Assembly (NCBI RefSeq): GCF_014651055.1
Contig: NZ_BMWD01000007.1
Location: forward strand, 1-64,000
Source: Streptomyces fructofermentans
GTDB lineage: Bacteria > Actinomycetota > Actinomycetes > Streptomycetales > Streptomycetaceae
Reading direction: 5' to 3'
Length of the DNA: 64,000 nt
The notes beneath the pieces were generated by a model. It had not been told where the DNA came from. It ran no database searches and saw only the letters and a program-made list of their open reading frames with translations. Below are positions 43,795 to 53,050 of this stretch, piece by piece; positions within the stretch are counted from its first letter, which is position 1, and the number at the start of each line of letters is the position of its first letter. Made by a program: the position numbers and the translations under genes.

Positions 43795-46068
43795 TCACGA
43801 CACCGCGTCCTCCTTGTACTGCCCCAGGTACCGGAACCTTTCGTCGGTGGCCCGGAACACGAACATCGCGTCGTGGTTGTAGCCGAACCCGGTCTCGTAC
43901 TTGAGCGTGCGGGTGATGCCGGAGTACGTGACCTCGGGCATCCTGCGGGCGATCGCGCCCCGTTCCGCCAACGCGGTGCCGTCCTTGGCGCAGGCCCGGG
44001 CCAGGAACATCACGGCGTCGTGGGCCTCGGCCGCGTACCAGCCGGGGGCGGTGCCGAAGCGGGCACGGTAGGCCGTGGTGAACGCGCGGACGGAGGCGCG
44101 GCCCGTCGGGTCGGTGAAGCCGGTGACGAAGACCCAGCCCTTCGCGGCGGCGCCCGCCGTGGAGAGGAACCGCGGGTCGAGGGCGCGTTCCGTCGCCATC
44201 CGGGTGCCGGTGAACCGCGCGGCGCTCAGGGCCGACGCGAGGCCGGCGGCCCGGGGCGCGTCCCCGGTGAACACGACCGCGTCGGCGCGGGTGGCCCGCA
44301 CTTCCGCGGTGAGCGACGCGTAGTCGATCCTCCCCGCGGCCACCCGCGTCACGGTGGCCTTCCGGCCGCTGCCCCGCAGCGCCTTCTCGGCCTGGTCGCA
44401 GATGGCCCAGGAGAAGTCCTTCTGCGCCCGGTCGTCCACGAGGAGCACACGGCGGGCGTCCACGTGGTTGCCGAGGTAGCGGACGCACGGGGTGGCGAGC
44501 AGCTCGTACGTGACCCGCAGCGCCGCATGGCAGTGGAAGACGCTCATGCCGAACGTCGAACTCTGCGTACTGGTGCCCACCGAGACGGACACGAAGGGCA
44601 TCACCGCCTCGGTGTACGTCCTCTCCGTGGCGCTGAAGCAGGCGTCGCTCGTGGGGCCGAGCACGGCGAGCACCTTCGCGTCCTCGGCCAGCCGGGCGGC
44701 CAGTTCGCGGGCGCGCCCGGTGTCGCCGCCGTCGTCGTGCGCCCGCAGCCTCAACCGGAAGGGCCGGTCCTTCCGCGCGTTGAACTGTTCGACCGCCAGC
44801 CGGGCCCCGTTGAGCTGGGACCGCCCGATCGCCCTGTCGGCGCCGGTCAGATCGCCGTGGAACGCGACGACCAGTTCGGGGCGCGGACGACCGGTCCCCG
44901 GCGGTTTCGGTGTTCCCGGCTCGGTCCGGGTGCTCCACCACCAGGCCCCGCCGCCCGCCGCGAGGAGTCCCGCCGTCGAGCCGAGGCGCAGGAAGCCGCG
45001 TCGGGCGAGTGCGCGGGGAACGGAGTCCGCTGCCGTCGTCGCGGCGTCCGACGACACCGTGTTCGCCGCCCTCGACCCACTCGTCGTGCGGGGCGGCGCG
45101 GACGGCGTGTCCGCGGGCACCCGGGTCGGCTCGATCGCGCCGATGGACAGCACGGCCGCGGACCTGTCGTTGATCAGCCGGGTGACCGGCGCCGGCAGCC
45201 ATCCGGAGGGTTCGGCGGGGCCGGCTGCCGCCGTCTCGGCGCTGGCGGAGCCGGCTGCCGCCGCCGTCTCCACGAGCTGGGCGCGCAGTACGGCGGGGCT
45301 CGGGCGGCGGGCGGGATCCTTGCGCAGGCACTCGCCGAGCAGGTCTGCCAGCGCGTCCGGGAGCGCCGCCGGATCGGGCTCCTCGTACACCGTGCGCAAC
45401 AGCACCCCGGCCACGGCGCCGCCGCCGAACGGCCGTACCCCGGTCGCGGCGAACGCCAGCACGCACCCCAGTGAGAACACGTCGCTGGGCGGGCCGGTCC
45501 CGCCGCCCCGCGCACGCGCCTGCTCGGGCGACAGGAAGCCGGGCGAACCGACGATCACGCCACTGGAGGTGAGAGCGGTGGCCTCCGAGGAGCGGGCGAT
45601 GCCGAAGTCGATGAGCCGGGGCCCGTCCGGAGCCAGCAGGACGTTGCCCGGCTTCACGTCGCGGTGCACGAGGCCGGCCCCGTGCACCGCCTCGAGCGCC
45701 TCGGCGAGCCGTACGCCCAGCACCCGCACGGAGGCGAGCGACAGCGGCCCGAAGGCGTCCACCGCCTCGCCGAGCGAGGGCCCCGGTACGTACGAGGTCG
45801 CCAGCCACGGTGTCCCGGCTTCGGCGTCCGCGTCCAGCAGCGGGACCACCCAGCGGCTGTCGACGTGCCGGGCGGCCTCGACCTCGCGCCGGAACCGGGC
45901 CCGGAAGCCGCTCTCGTCGGCGTACGAGGACCGTACGGTCTTCACCGCGGCGATCGCCCCGCCGGGCGCCCGGGCCAGGAAGACCACGCCCATGCCGCCG
46001 GCGCCCAGTCGCCGCAGCAGGCGGTAGGGGCCGATACGGGAAGGGTCGCCGACCCGCAGAGGCTCCAT
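43795..46068 (-). CDS. Receptor-like Ser/Thr kinase with solute-binding ectodomain (copy A)
   Basis: A 757-residue bifunctional Ser/Thr kinase / ABC-type substrate-binding protein. The kinase domain (about residues 12-270) has the Gly loop RLGAGGMGVVFLA, catalytic Lys in AAVKTV, HRDVKPGNVLL, LIDFGIAR and SPGFLSPEQARA. A Ser/Thr/Ala-rich linker leads to ARRGFLRLGSTAGLLAAGGG, a Tat-motif-like signal anchor near residue 340. The ectodomain (380-757) is of the branched-chain amino-acid binding (LivK) type: ELVVAFHGDLTGADRAIGR, AVLGPTSDACFS, GWYAAEAHDAVMFL. Likely membrane sensor: ligand binding outside, phosphorylation inside. ATGA-coupled to copy B upstream. The IS110 element lies just after it. 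Confidence 0.9.
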   Translation of the reverse strand: MEPLRVGDPSRIGPYRLLRRLGAGGMGVVFLARAPGGAIAAVKTVRSSYADESGFRARFRREVEAARHVDSRWVVPLLDADAEAGTPWLATSYVPGPSLGEAVDAFGPLSLASVRVLGVRLAEALEAVHGAGLVHRDVKPGNVLLAPDGPRLIDFGIARSSEATALTSSGVIVGSPGFLSPEQARARGGGTGPPSDVFSLGCVLAFAATGVRPFGGGAVAGVLLRTVYEEPDPAALPDALADLLGECLRKDPARRPSPAVLRAQLVETAAAAGSASAETAAAGPAEPSGWLPAPVTRLINDRSAAVLSIGAIEPTRVPADTPSAPPRTTSGSRAANTVSSDAATTAADSVPRALARRGFLRLGSTAGLLAAGGGAWWWSTRTEPGTPKPPGTGRPRPELVVAFHGDLTGADRAIGRSQLNGARLAVEQFNARKDRPFRLRLRAHDDGGDTGRARELAARLAEDAKVLAVLGPTSDACFSATERTYTEAVMPFVSVSVGTSTQSSTFGMSVFHCHAALRVTYELLATPCVRYLGNHVDARRVLLVDDRAQKDFSWAICDQAEKALRGSGRKATVTRVAAGRIDYASLTAEVRATRADAVVFTGDAPRAAGLASALSAARFTGTRMATERALDPRFLSTAGAAAKGWVFVTGFTDPTGRASVRAFTTAYRARFGTAPGWYAAEAHDAVMFLARACAKDGTALAERGAIARRMPEVTYSGITRTLKYETGFGYNHDAMFVFRATDERFRYLGQYKEDAVS

Positions 46069-48347
46069 CAGACGGTCAGCGGCGCGGGGCCGTCGTACAC
46101 GAAGCGCCCCTGATCCACGCGCCAGAGGAAGCCGCCGGTGCCGTCGAGGACCATCATCCCGTTCTTCTCGAAGGCGAACGTCTTGGTGATGCCCTCGTAC
46201 TTCCCCGTCCGTACGGCCGTGAGCAGGCCCTGCCGGGTGCGGCCCTTCGACGGCAGCCCGGCCAGGGCGTCGAGCAGCATCCCGGTCACGTCGTAGGCCT
46301 CCGCCGCGTACACGGGCGGCGCCTCCTTGAAGTGCTCGCGGTAGGCGGCGGCGAACTTCCGTGCCTCGGGTTTGCGGGTCGCGTCGACTACCGGGGCCAC
46401 CATCACCCAGCCCTCGGCGCCCTCCTGGGCGAGCGTCAGGAACTGATCGTCCAGCAGCGCGGGGCCGGAGATCCGTACGCCCTCGAAGGCGCGTTCCCGC
46501 AGGGTCGTTGCGATGAGCGCGCCCCGGTCGGGCAGGCCGGCGAAGAACACGGAGTCGGCACCGGCGGAGAGCACCGAGTCCACCGCGCCGCCGAAGTCGC
46601 GGCGCATGGCACTGACGACTTCCGGCACCGAGGGGTACTGGACGCTGTTGAGCACGTTGCTGAGGGAACTGGCCAGATTCGTGCCGTAGTTGCCGGCAGG
46701 GCGGTCGACGACGATGCCGACCTTGCTCGTCCGCGCGCTGCCGCGCAGGTAGTTGCTCACGTAGATGGGCAGCACCGCGTCGGGCATCCGCGCGAGCAGG
46801 AACGAGCGAAACCCCTGGATGGACAGGGCGGTCGTGCCGGGGGACACGCCGACGACCGGCAGCAGTCCGGCGTCGTACGTCGCGAGCGCCGCCTGCCCGG
46901 TGTCGTCGGTGGTCGGGCCGACCACGGCCAATACCGCCGGATCGTCGGTGAGTTGCGCCGCGACACGGGCCGAGGCCGCCGGGTCGCCCCCGTCGTCGAC
47001 GGCCCTGACCTTAACGGTGAAGGGGATGTCCCGACGGGCGTTGAACTCCGCGACGGCGACGCGCAGTCCGCGCTCCTGGGCCCGTCCGATCCGACGCTGC
47101 GGGCCGCTGAGGTCTCCGTGCAGGGCGACGGTGTGCACCGGCCGGCGCGAGGACGCCGCGCCTGCGCCCGCGCCCCCCGAGCCGCCGTCGCGGGCCGCCG
47201 CCCACCAGGCGCCGCCCCCGCCGGCCGCCAGCGCCACGGCCCCGCCCGCCAGCAGCAGGAAACGGCGCCGGCCGGGCGGCCGGGAGTCCTGCGGCTCGGC
47301 CGCCCCGGACGTCTCACGTGTGTCGGGCTCCGCCGGGCCGGATGCGGACGGCGTGTCGGACGGCGCCAGCGTGTGCTCGATGTCCGGCAGGGCGAGCGCG
47401 GCGGCCGAGCGTTCGGCGATCAGTCGAGTCACCGGCTCGGGAAGCCACCCGGACGCCTCGTCGTCCCGCGGTGCGGCCGCGTCGGACACCTCGCCGTGGC
47501 GGGGTGCGGCCTCAGGCTCCTCGCCGTCCCGATCGCCACCGTCCGCCGTCAGTTCCCGCACCAGCTCAGCGGCGTCCGGCCGCCGGGCGGGATCCTTGTC
47601 CAGGCAGCGGTCCAGCAGTTGGAGCAGCCCCGCCGGCACCGCGTCGAGGTCCGCCGGGTCGTGGACGGCCCGGTACAGCAGGGCGTCGACCTCTCCGCCG
47701 CCGAACGGTGCCCGTCCCGTCGCCGCGAACGCCAGGACGCAGCCGAGGGAGAACACGTCGCTCGCCGGCCCGATGCCGTCCCCGTCCCGCCCACCGGCCT
47801 GCTCGGGGGACAGGTAGCCGGGTGTGCCGACGACCATCCCGGTCGCCGTGAGCGTCAGGTCGTCCGGAGCGCGGGCGATGCCGAAGTCGATGAGCCGCGG
47901 ACCGTCGTGGGCGATCAGCACATTGCCCGGCTTCAGGTCCCGGTGGACCAGCCCGGCCCGGTGCACCTCGCCCAGCGCCTCGGCCAGCCGGGCGCCGAGC
48001 AGCCGTACACCCCGCTCGGACAGCGGCCCGTACGCGGACACGGCCTCGGCCAGCGACGGTCCGGGCACGAACGCCGTCGCCAGCCACGGCGCCCCGGCCT
48101 CCGGGTCCGCGTCCACGAGCGCCACCGCCCAGCGGCTGTCGACCCGCCGGGCGACCTCGACCTCGCGGCGGAACCGCTCCCTGAAGTCCGGCTCCTCGGC
48201 GTACTCGGAGAGCAGCACCTTCAGCGCCACCAGCGCGCCGCCCGGGGTGCGTGCCAGGTACACCACGCCCATGCCTCCGGCACCGAGCCGCCCCAGCAGG
48301 CGATGGTCAGCGATGCGCGCGGGATCCGACGAACGCAGGGGCTCCAT
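46068..48347 (-). CDS. Receptor-like Ser/Thr kinase with solute-binding ectodomain (copy B)
   Basis: A 759-residue paralogue of the next gene with the same plan. Kinase: RLGAGGMGVVYLA, VALKVLLSEYA, HRDLKPGNVLI, LIDFGIAR, TPGYLSPEQAG. Signal anchor: GRRRFLLLAGGAVALAAGGG near residue 350. Ectodomain: HTVALHGDLSGPQRRIGRAQ, AVVGPTTDDTGQAALATYDA, VYAAEAYDVTGMLLDAL. Catalytic residues are intact, so it should be active. The ATG at 48347 overlaps the TGA of the lipoprotein gene and its own TGA overlaps the ATG of copy A. Ligand unknown; sequence divergence between the ectodomains suggests different ligands. Confidence 0.9.
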   Translation of the reverse strand: MEPLRSSDPARIADHRLLGRLGAGGMGVVYLARTPGGALVALKVLLSEYAEEPDFRERFRREVEVARRVDSRWAVALVDADPEAGAPWLATAFVPGPSLAEAVSAYGPLSERGVRLLGARLAEALGEVHRAGLVHRDLKPGNVLIAHDGPRLIDFGIARAPDDLTLTATGMVVGTPGYLSPEQAGGRDGDGIGPASDVFSLGCVLAFAATGRAPFGGGEVDALLYRAVHDPADLDAVPAGLLQLLDRCLDKDPARRPDAAELVRELTADGGDRDGEEPEAAPRHGEVSDAAAPRDDEASGWLPEPVTRLIAERSAAALALPDIEHTLAPSDTPSASGPAEPDTRETSGAAEPQDSRPPGRRRFLLLAGGAVALAAGGGGAWWAAARDGGSGGAGAGAASSRRPVHTVALHGDLSGPQRRIGRAQERGLRVAVAEFNARRDIPFTVKVRAVDDGGDPAASARVAAQLTDDPAVLAVVGPTTDDTGQAALATYDAGLLPVVGVSPGTTALSIQGFRSFLLARMPDAVLPIYVSNYLRGSARTSKVGIVVDRPAGNYGTNLASSLSNVLNSVQYPSVPEVVSAMRRDFGGAVDSVLSAGADSVFFAGLPDRGALIATTLRERAFEGVRISGPALLDDQFLTLAQEGAEGWVMVAPVVDATRKPEARKFAAAYREHFKEAPPVYAAEAYDVTGMLLDALAGLPSKGRTRQGLLTAVRTGKYEGITKTFAFEKNGMMVLDGTGGFLWRVDQGRFVYDGPAPLTV

Positions 48348-49183
48348 CAGCTGTCTCCTCCGAGCTCGGACTGCACGCGGTTGAGCATCGTGACGTTCGC
48401 GTGCGACGTGTACTTGTTCAACTCGTCGTCCGAGTAGCCCTTGGCGCCCTTCACCGACACCGCCAGGGTCACCGTGCCGAGCCGTGTGACGTACCAGCGG
48501 TAGGCCCGCTCGCTCCCCCCGGTGAGGTACTTGCCCATCTCCACCACCTGGTCGTCGGCGAAGGTGTTGTTGCCCTGGCCGTAAGGAGTGGCCACCGACA
48601 TGAGCTCGGTGATCCGCTCGTCTGCACGGACCTGCTGCCGGCGGCAGCGCAACGGCTCCTCCAGGGTGGCGGCCAGCCGCTCGTCGGCGTCGCGCACCGT
48701 CGCGTGCACGGTGACCGAGGCGGTCACCTTGAGTTCGCCCCTGCCGTCGGCCGCGGGGATCTCGTTGTAGCGGGACGCGGAGGCCAGCACGCCCCGGGGG
48801 AGCGGCCGCCGCTCCCACCGGCACCGCTCGTTCAGCACCGCGACGGTGCCCGGGGTGCTCGCGGCCGGCCGCTGCGCCCGGAAGTCGGGCCCCCACCCTC
48901 TCGGTCTCAGCACGACGGCGGTTGCGAGCGCCTCGGCCCGGCTCCTGGTCGTCGGCACCTTGGCGGGGTCCGGCCGGAACGGCGTCAGCGGCGACGCGTC
49001 ACCGCTCGGCGCGGACGGGGACGCCTCGGCCGCGGACCTCGAAGGTGCCGAGGGGCTCGGCGCGGCCGCCTTGCCGTCGCCCCCGGAACCGCAGCCGCCG
49101 AGCACGACGGCCGCCGCACCGACCGACGCGGCGAGCCGCCATGGCCAAGTACGCACGCGCACAACGACGTTGTCCCCGTCCAT
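48347..49183 (-). CDS. Lipoprotein first in the kinase operon
   Basis: A 278-residue predicted lipoprotein: basic start (VRVRTWPWRLAASVG), hydrophobic core and lipobox VLGGC at about residue 31, then a Ser/Pro/Ala-rich linker of 35 residues. The folded part has several Cys (NERCRWERRPL, EPLRCRRQQV) and ends with RWYVTRLGTVTLAVSVKG. It resembles, in placement and size, extracellular sensor domains associated with PknH-type kinases, but I cannot assign a family with certainty. Its TGA overlaps the ATG of kinase copy B. Operon order: lipoprotein, kinase B, kinase A. The ATG at 49183 is the most upstream plausible start; a GTG start a few codons downstream is possible. Confidence 0.75.
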   Translation of the reverse strand: MDGDNVVVRVRTWPWRLAASVGAAAVVLGGCGSGGDGKAAAPSPSAPSRSAAEASPSAPSGDASPLTPFRPDPAKVPTTRSRAEALATAVVLRPRGWGPDFRAQRPAASTPGTVAVLNERCRWERRPLPRGVLASASRYNEIPAADGRGELKVTASVTVHATVRDADERLAATLEEPLRCRRQQVRADERITELMSVATPYGQGNNTFADDQVVEMGKYLTGGSERAYRWYVTRLGTVTLAVSVKGAKGYSDDELNKYTSHANVTMLNRVQSELGGDS

Positions 49184-49352
49184 CCCCGCCCCCCTCGCTC
49201 CGTGAGACCCCGCTCACGTGCGGTGATCGTACCGACGGGCACGGGGAGTGGGCGGGTGATTACGTGAAGAGGCCATGGGCGCCGACGAGGCGGGTGGCGG
49301 ATCGACGAGACCCGCGTGCTGCGGCGGGAGGTCGCGCGGGCCTGATCTCCAG

Positions 49353-49748
49353 TCAGAGTTCGTAGGGGTAGAGAGCGATCCTGTCGCACCGGACGAGGAT
49401 CTCGACCCATGTGCCGTCGACGCCGTCGGGCAGCGGTTCGGCGAAATCCAGCAGGACGGTCACGTCGTGCAGGTCCAGCAGGCCGACGCCGTCTTCCTCC
49501 AGGCGCAGACGTCCCCGCAGGACAGAGCGGTGCCCGCTGCGGCGGATCCCGTGCCCGTGCGCGGTTGCCGGCCCGGCGTTCCGTCCCCACGTGATGTCAT
49601 CGTCGACCGTCCACTCGACGTGGTACTCGCCCGGCTCGGCGGCCGGGTCCCCGCACCAGCGCACCGAGGTGTCGCCGATGCGCGTTCTCACCCGAGCGAG
49701 CAGTGGGCCCCCGGGGAGTTTCGCGATGTTCACCACCTCGACCAGCAT
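49353..49748 (-). CDS. Conserved hypothetical protein (131 aa)
   Basis: Unknown family. The product from ATG 49748 reads MLVEVVNIAKLPGGPLLARV, then GDPAAEPGEYHVEWTVDDDI, ending RCDRIALYPYEL. It is a soluble, beta-rich-looking protein with conserved-looking Trp/Asp positions and no signal peptide. In-frame ATGs at 49763 and 49775 exist; none has a good ribosome binding site. Low-complexity high-GC artefacts rarely contain such regular alternation of hydrophobic and polar residues, so I take it as real. Confidence 0.55.
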   Translation of the reverse strand: MLVEVVNIAKLPGGPLLARVRTRIGDTSVRWCGDPAAEPGEYHVEWTVDDDITWGRNAGPATAHGHGIRRSGHRSVLRGRLRLEEDGVGLLDLHDVTVLLDFAEPLPDGVDGTWVEILVRCDRIALYPYEL

Positions 49749-49775
49749 CGTCCGATCATGCATCAGGGCGGGCAT

Positions 49776-50227
49776 TCTGGTCGATGCGCTTCTGCGGCCC
49801 CGACGACGCGAGGAGGGGCGGTCAGCATCTGACGGCCTGATCGCCGGCGGTCATCGGTGGGGCCTGCGATGCGTTCTGGTCCGCTCAACCGGTGTGGAGG
49901 GTTGTCGGGGGTGCGGCGGTCGCCGTATGCCCGCGCGTCAGCTCGCCGGATTCCCTCCCGTCGATGCCGCCCCTTGTCCTGCGGACGGGTCCAACGGGGC
50001 AAGGCCGTCCCGGGGAGGGGATGTCTTGCCCGACCCCACTTGCCGGCCAGCGCGCTGCCGAGCCCGTCCGCCCGACATGGGACCGGTCTGCTCGTGCACG
50101 GCGAAGCAGCACCATGAGTGGCCGCCCAGTGCTGCTTCCGCCGGGCCCTCGGGTGGCCGGGACCTGGTCGGCGAAGTGGTTCCGTCCAGCGGGCGAACTC
50201 GGCGGAAGCCGGGATGCGGCGGTCGCT
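49776..50227. other. 452-bp stretch without a convincing gene
   Basis: Long open frames exist on both strands but have Pro/Arg/Gly-rich, unstructured products typical of non-coding frames. Some fragments (around 49930-50120) have a somewhat different composition from neighbouring genes and could be decayed coding sequence, but I cannot name a parent. It may include the promoter for the next small ORF. Confidence 0.3.
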
Positions 50228-50515
50228 GTGAGCAACGACAGTGGCCTCATGGCGATCGTTGTGATGCGCGAGCTGCGCGAGGAACTCTCCGAAGACTCCG
50301 GCCAGGGCGATGCGGCGTCGCGTATCAAGGCGGTGCATGCGGCACCGACCGATTCCGGCCCCCACGCGCTTCCGGGAGAGCAGACGTTCTGCGGCCGGCC
50401 GACGGACGACATGGAGCGGATGGACTACGAGCCCTCGGGACCGCAGGAGTGGGTGCCGCCCGACATGGAGAGCTGGGCCTGCTCCGAGTGCGCCACCGCG
50501 ATCCGATCGGCCTAG
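50228..50515 (+). CDS. Small CxxC hypothetical protein (95 aa)
   Basis: From GTG 50228 the product is VSNDSGLMAIVVMRELREEL, later LPGEQTFCGRPTDDMERMDY, and it ends WACSECATAIRSA. A Cys (FCGRPTDD) and a C-terminal CxxC (ACSECA) could bind zinc. Proteins with a CGRPTDDM segment and a C-terminal Cys pair occur as small unknowns in streptomycetes as far as I recall. The start is uncertain: the frame is open far upstream. No clear ribosome binding site. Confidence 0.5.
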   Translation: MSNDSGLMAIVVMRELREELSEDSGQGDAASRIKAVHAAPTDSGPHALPGEQTFCGRPTDDMERMDYEPSGPQEWVPPDMESWACSECATAIRSA

Positions 50516-50671
50516 CGCTCCGACGAGGCCACCGGCCGAGCGGCGTGCGGGGGACTGCTTCACGCATTCGGGTTGTCGTCGTCGCGTCCGGGACCGGTGC
50601 TCGCGGTCGGCGCCGCGGCCTCGTCGACCGGGATGCCTCCGGTGGGGTCCGGTCCGCCGTAGGTTGGTGTC

Positions 50672-51151
50672 GTGGCGGGTGACTGGAGGACGGACCGGAT
50701 CGGCAGTGCTCTCCGAGGTGAGAACCCGACCGTGCTGCGGCGCCTGGAGTCGGGGTTCGCGGTGATCGGCGACGTTCAGTTCCTGCCGGGCTACTCGGTC
50801 CTCCTCGTGGACGAACCAGGTGTTCAGCGGCTGTCCGATCTGCCGAGGGCGAGGCGGCTGTCGTTCCTGTCCGACATGGACCGGCTGGGAGAAGCCGTTG
50901 AGCGTGCCTGCCGACGCGCGGACCCCGCGTTCCGCCGGGTGAACCTGGAGATCCTGGGGAACACCGACCCGTTCCTGCACGCCCACGTCTGGCCACGGTT
51001 CGAGTGGGAGCCGGCCGGGCTGGTGGGCAGGCCCGTGTGGCTGTACCCGGCCGACCGGTGGAGTGACGAGGGGTCCGTGCTGGGGCCGCAGCACGACGTG
51101 CTGAGGAACGGGATCGCGAGCGAACTGGATCGGCTGCGTCCGTTGGGCTGA
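50672..51151 (+). CDS. HIT-like (histidine triad) protein
   Basis: A 159-residue protein of the HIT superfamily, enzymes that hydrolyse or transfer nucleotidyl groups. The segment FAVIGDVQFLPGYSVLLVDE is the strand pair seen in HIT folds, and FLHAHVWPRFEWE carries an H-x-H active-site motif (HAHVWPR), lacking the third triad His of canonical HxHxH. That suggests a variant or altered chemistry. The GTG at 50672 is the chosen start. It stands alone between small genes. Confidence 0.72.
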   Translation: MAGDWRTDRIGSALRGENPTVLRRLESGFAVIGDVQFLPGYSVLLVDEPGVQRLSDLPRARRLSFLSDMDRLGEAVERACRRADPAFRRVNLEILGNTDPFLHAHVWPRFEWEPAGLVGRPVWLYPADRWSDEGSVLGPQHDVLRNGIASELDRLRPLG

Positions 51152-51365
51152 CGGCATGAGCCGGTCGGCCGTCGGTCCGGAGGGCTCGGTGACAACTGAC
51201 GGTCAAGGGGGGCCACCCGGTCCGTCGCAGCGGAACGAACGGGACGGACTGGGAGACAGGCCGGTTCTGGCACCATCAGTGCTCCGCCCGGCCCGCACTC
51301 CCGGGGCCACGACCTTCCTCGTGTCCTCGCCGCGCGCCGTGCGTGGAGTGGGAGGACGAAGAGAC

Positions 51366-52031
51366 ATGGACGTGTACGAAGCCGTGGACAGTCGCCGGGC
51401 CGTGCGGGCGTTCAGTGACCGGCCGGTCCCCAGAAGCGTGCTCGAACGGGTGCTGACAGCGGCGACGCGCGCTCCGTCGAGCGGGAACCTCCAGCCGTGG
51501 CGTGTGTACGTCGTGACCGGTGAGCCCTTGGCCGGGCTGAAGGGCCGTGCCACGGCCAGAGCCCTGGCGGGAGACCCGGGTGACCGGCGGGAGTATCCGA
51601 TGTACCCGGCCGAACTGGGCCCGCCGTATCGGGAGCGCTTCTCCGCCGCGGCGGCCCAGCGCTACGAGGCCCTGGGAATCGACCGGGACGACCCGCACCG
51701 GCCCACGAGGATCGCCGCCCTCAACTCCGGGGCGTTCGGGGCGCCGGTCGTACTGTTCTGCTACCTCGACCGGACGATGGGGCCAGGGCAGTGGGCCGAC
51801 GCGGGGATGTACCTGCAGACGGTCATGCTGCTGCTGAGGGCGGAAGGGCTGCACAGCTGCCCCCAGGTGATGTGGACGATGTTCCGCAGGACCGTCAGCG
51901 AGACAGTGGGAGCCGATGAAGGGCTGACACTGTTCTGCGGTGTCTCGGTGGGATTCGAGGCGGAAGACACGCCCCGACTGCGCACCGGGCGGGCCGACAT
52001 GACGGAGACCGTGAGCTTCATCGGGGTGTGA
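51366..52031 (+). CDS. Nitroreductase family protein
   Basis: A 221-residue FMN-dependent NAD(P)H oxidoreductase. It begins MDVYEAVDSRRAVRAFSDRP with the RRAVRAF flavin-phosphate contact, then APSSGNLQPWRVYVV (the second FMN-binding block) and the C-terminal TLFCGVSVGF-x-RLRTGR. The ATG at 51366 follows GGGAGGACGAAGAGAC. Family members reduce nitroaromatics, quinones or enones; the natural substrate is not predictable. Monocistronic by spacing. Confidence 0.9.
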   Translation: MDVYEAVDSRRAVRAFSDRPVPRSVLERVLTAATRAPSSGNLQPWRVYVVTGEPLAGLKGRATARALAGDPGDRREYPMYPAELGPPYRERFSAAAAQRYEALGIDRDDPHRPTRIAALNSGAFGAPVVLFCYLDRTMGPGQWADAGMYLQTVMLLLRAEGLHSCPQVMWTMFRRTVSETVGADEGLTLFCGVSVGFEAEDTPRLRTGRADMTETVSFIGV

Positions 52032-52271
52032 TGTGCCTGCCGGTGGCGGACACAAGAACACATCGTCCGTGGGGCCGAACAGTGTGCAATGACCTCCCTG
52101 GGCACCTGTGTACCGTGCAGGAGTTGCTGCGCGGCCTTCCGCCACTCACCGAACGGTGGGCCACTCGCCGTGTTCCGGCTCTCGCCGAGGACCTGGTGGC
52201 CGGGATCGACGCAGATCTCGATATTGGCGCACCACCGCCGCGTACTCGCGGGCGACCCGAACCGCGGTCGA

Positions 52272-52817
52272 TCACGAAGTCCGCGCCCGGGTGAGCGGGG
52301 ACCGCATGCCGAGCCACTGCTCGGCCCCCCAGGCCTCGAACCGCTCCACCTCGGAGAAGCCCAGCCTCGCCGCGAGGCGCATCGAGCGGACGTTGGCGCT
52401 CTGGGTGGTGAGCACCACCGGCTCGCCGGGAAGCGCGCCGAAGAGCCAGCCGAGTGCCGCCGCGCACGCTTCGGCGGCGTACCCGGATCCCCACGCCCGG
52501 GGCATGAACAGGTAGCCGAGATCGAGCTTCCCCACGGCAACCGGGCGGCTGTGCCCGGTTGCTCGTCTGAGCAGGACTTGGCCGATCATCGACCCGTCGA
52601 GATCGACGGCGAAGCTCCCGGGCCACCGCTCGGGCGCGGCGGACAGCCCGCGCTCGAGTTCGTCACGCGGTCGGGGACCGCCCAGATAGGTGTGCACCTC
52701 GGGCGAGGCGAGCAATTCGATGAACGCCGCACGATCCCGGGGCTCGGGCTCACGGAGCACGAGCCGCCCGGTTCTGATCGGGTCTGGTGGCCAGGCGACG
52801 TCTCCGAGATCGGTCAT
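52272..52817 (-). CDS. GNAT-family N-acetyltransferase
   Basis: A 181-residue acetyl-CoA-dependent acyltransferase of the RimJ/RimL type. Landmarks are the opening IRTGRLVLREPEPRDRAAFI, LGYLFMPRAWGSGYAAEAC (the acetyl-CoA pyrophosphate loop, here R-x-x-G-x-G/A variant WGSGYAAEA) and LTTQSANVRSMRLAARLGF. Start is the ATG at 52817. The 240 bp between its stop and the nitroreductase stop (convergent genes) hold no clear gene. Confidence 0.88.
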   Translation of the reverse strand: MTDLGDVAWPPDPIRTGRLVLREPEPRDRAAFIELLASPEVHTYLGGPRPRDELERGLSAAPERWPGSFAVDLDGSMIGQVLLRRATGHSRPVAVGKLDLGYLFMPRAWGSGYAAEACAAALGWLFGALPGEPVVLTTQSANVRSMRLAARLGFSEVERFEAWGAEQWLGMRSPLTRARTS

Positions 52818-53050
52818 ACCGGCCAGCCAATCAGCGGGCTCCGCAGCGATCAAGGTCCGCGGGCAACTCCTCGAGTCCGCCACCACCGCTCCACCGTGGT
52901 GCGGCAGCCGCGGACGGAACTTCACTCGCACCTCTGCCCCGCTGGTCACCGGGTCTCCGGGGCGGGGAAACCGCGTGGCCTGCGAGTCCGCGGTGCCGGT
53001 ATCGTCCGGGCTCCCGGCCCGCCGTACCAGCGGGCCACGCGGAGAGAGCC

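Noticed and set aside
52032..52271. Possible small gene between nitroreductase and acetyltransferase
   Set aside because: Fragments with somewhat protein-like composition exist on both strands but none has a sensible start and stop; more likely intergenic or decayed sequence.
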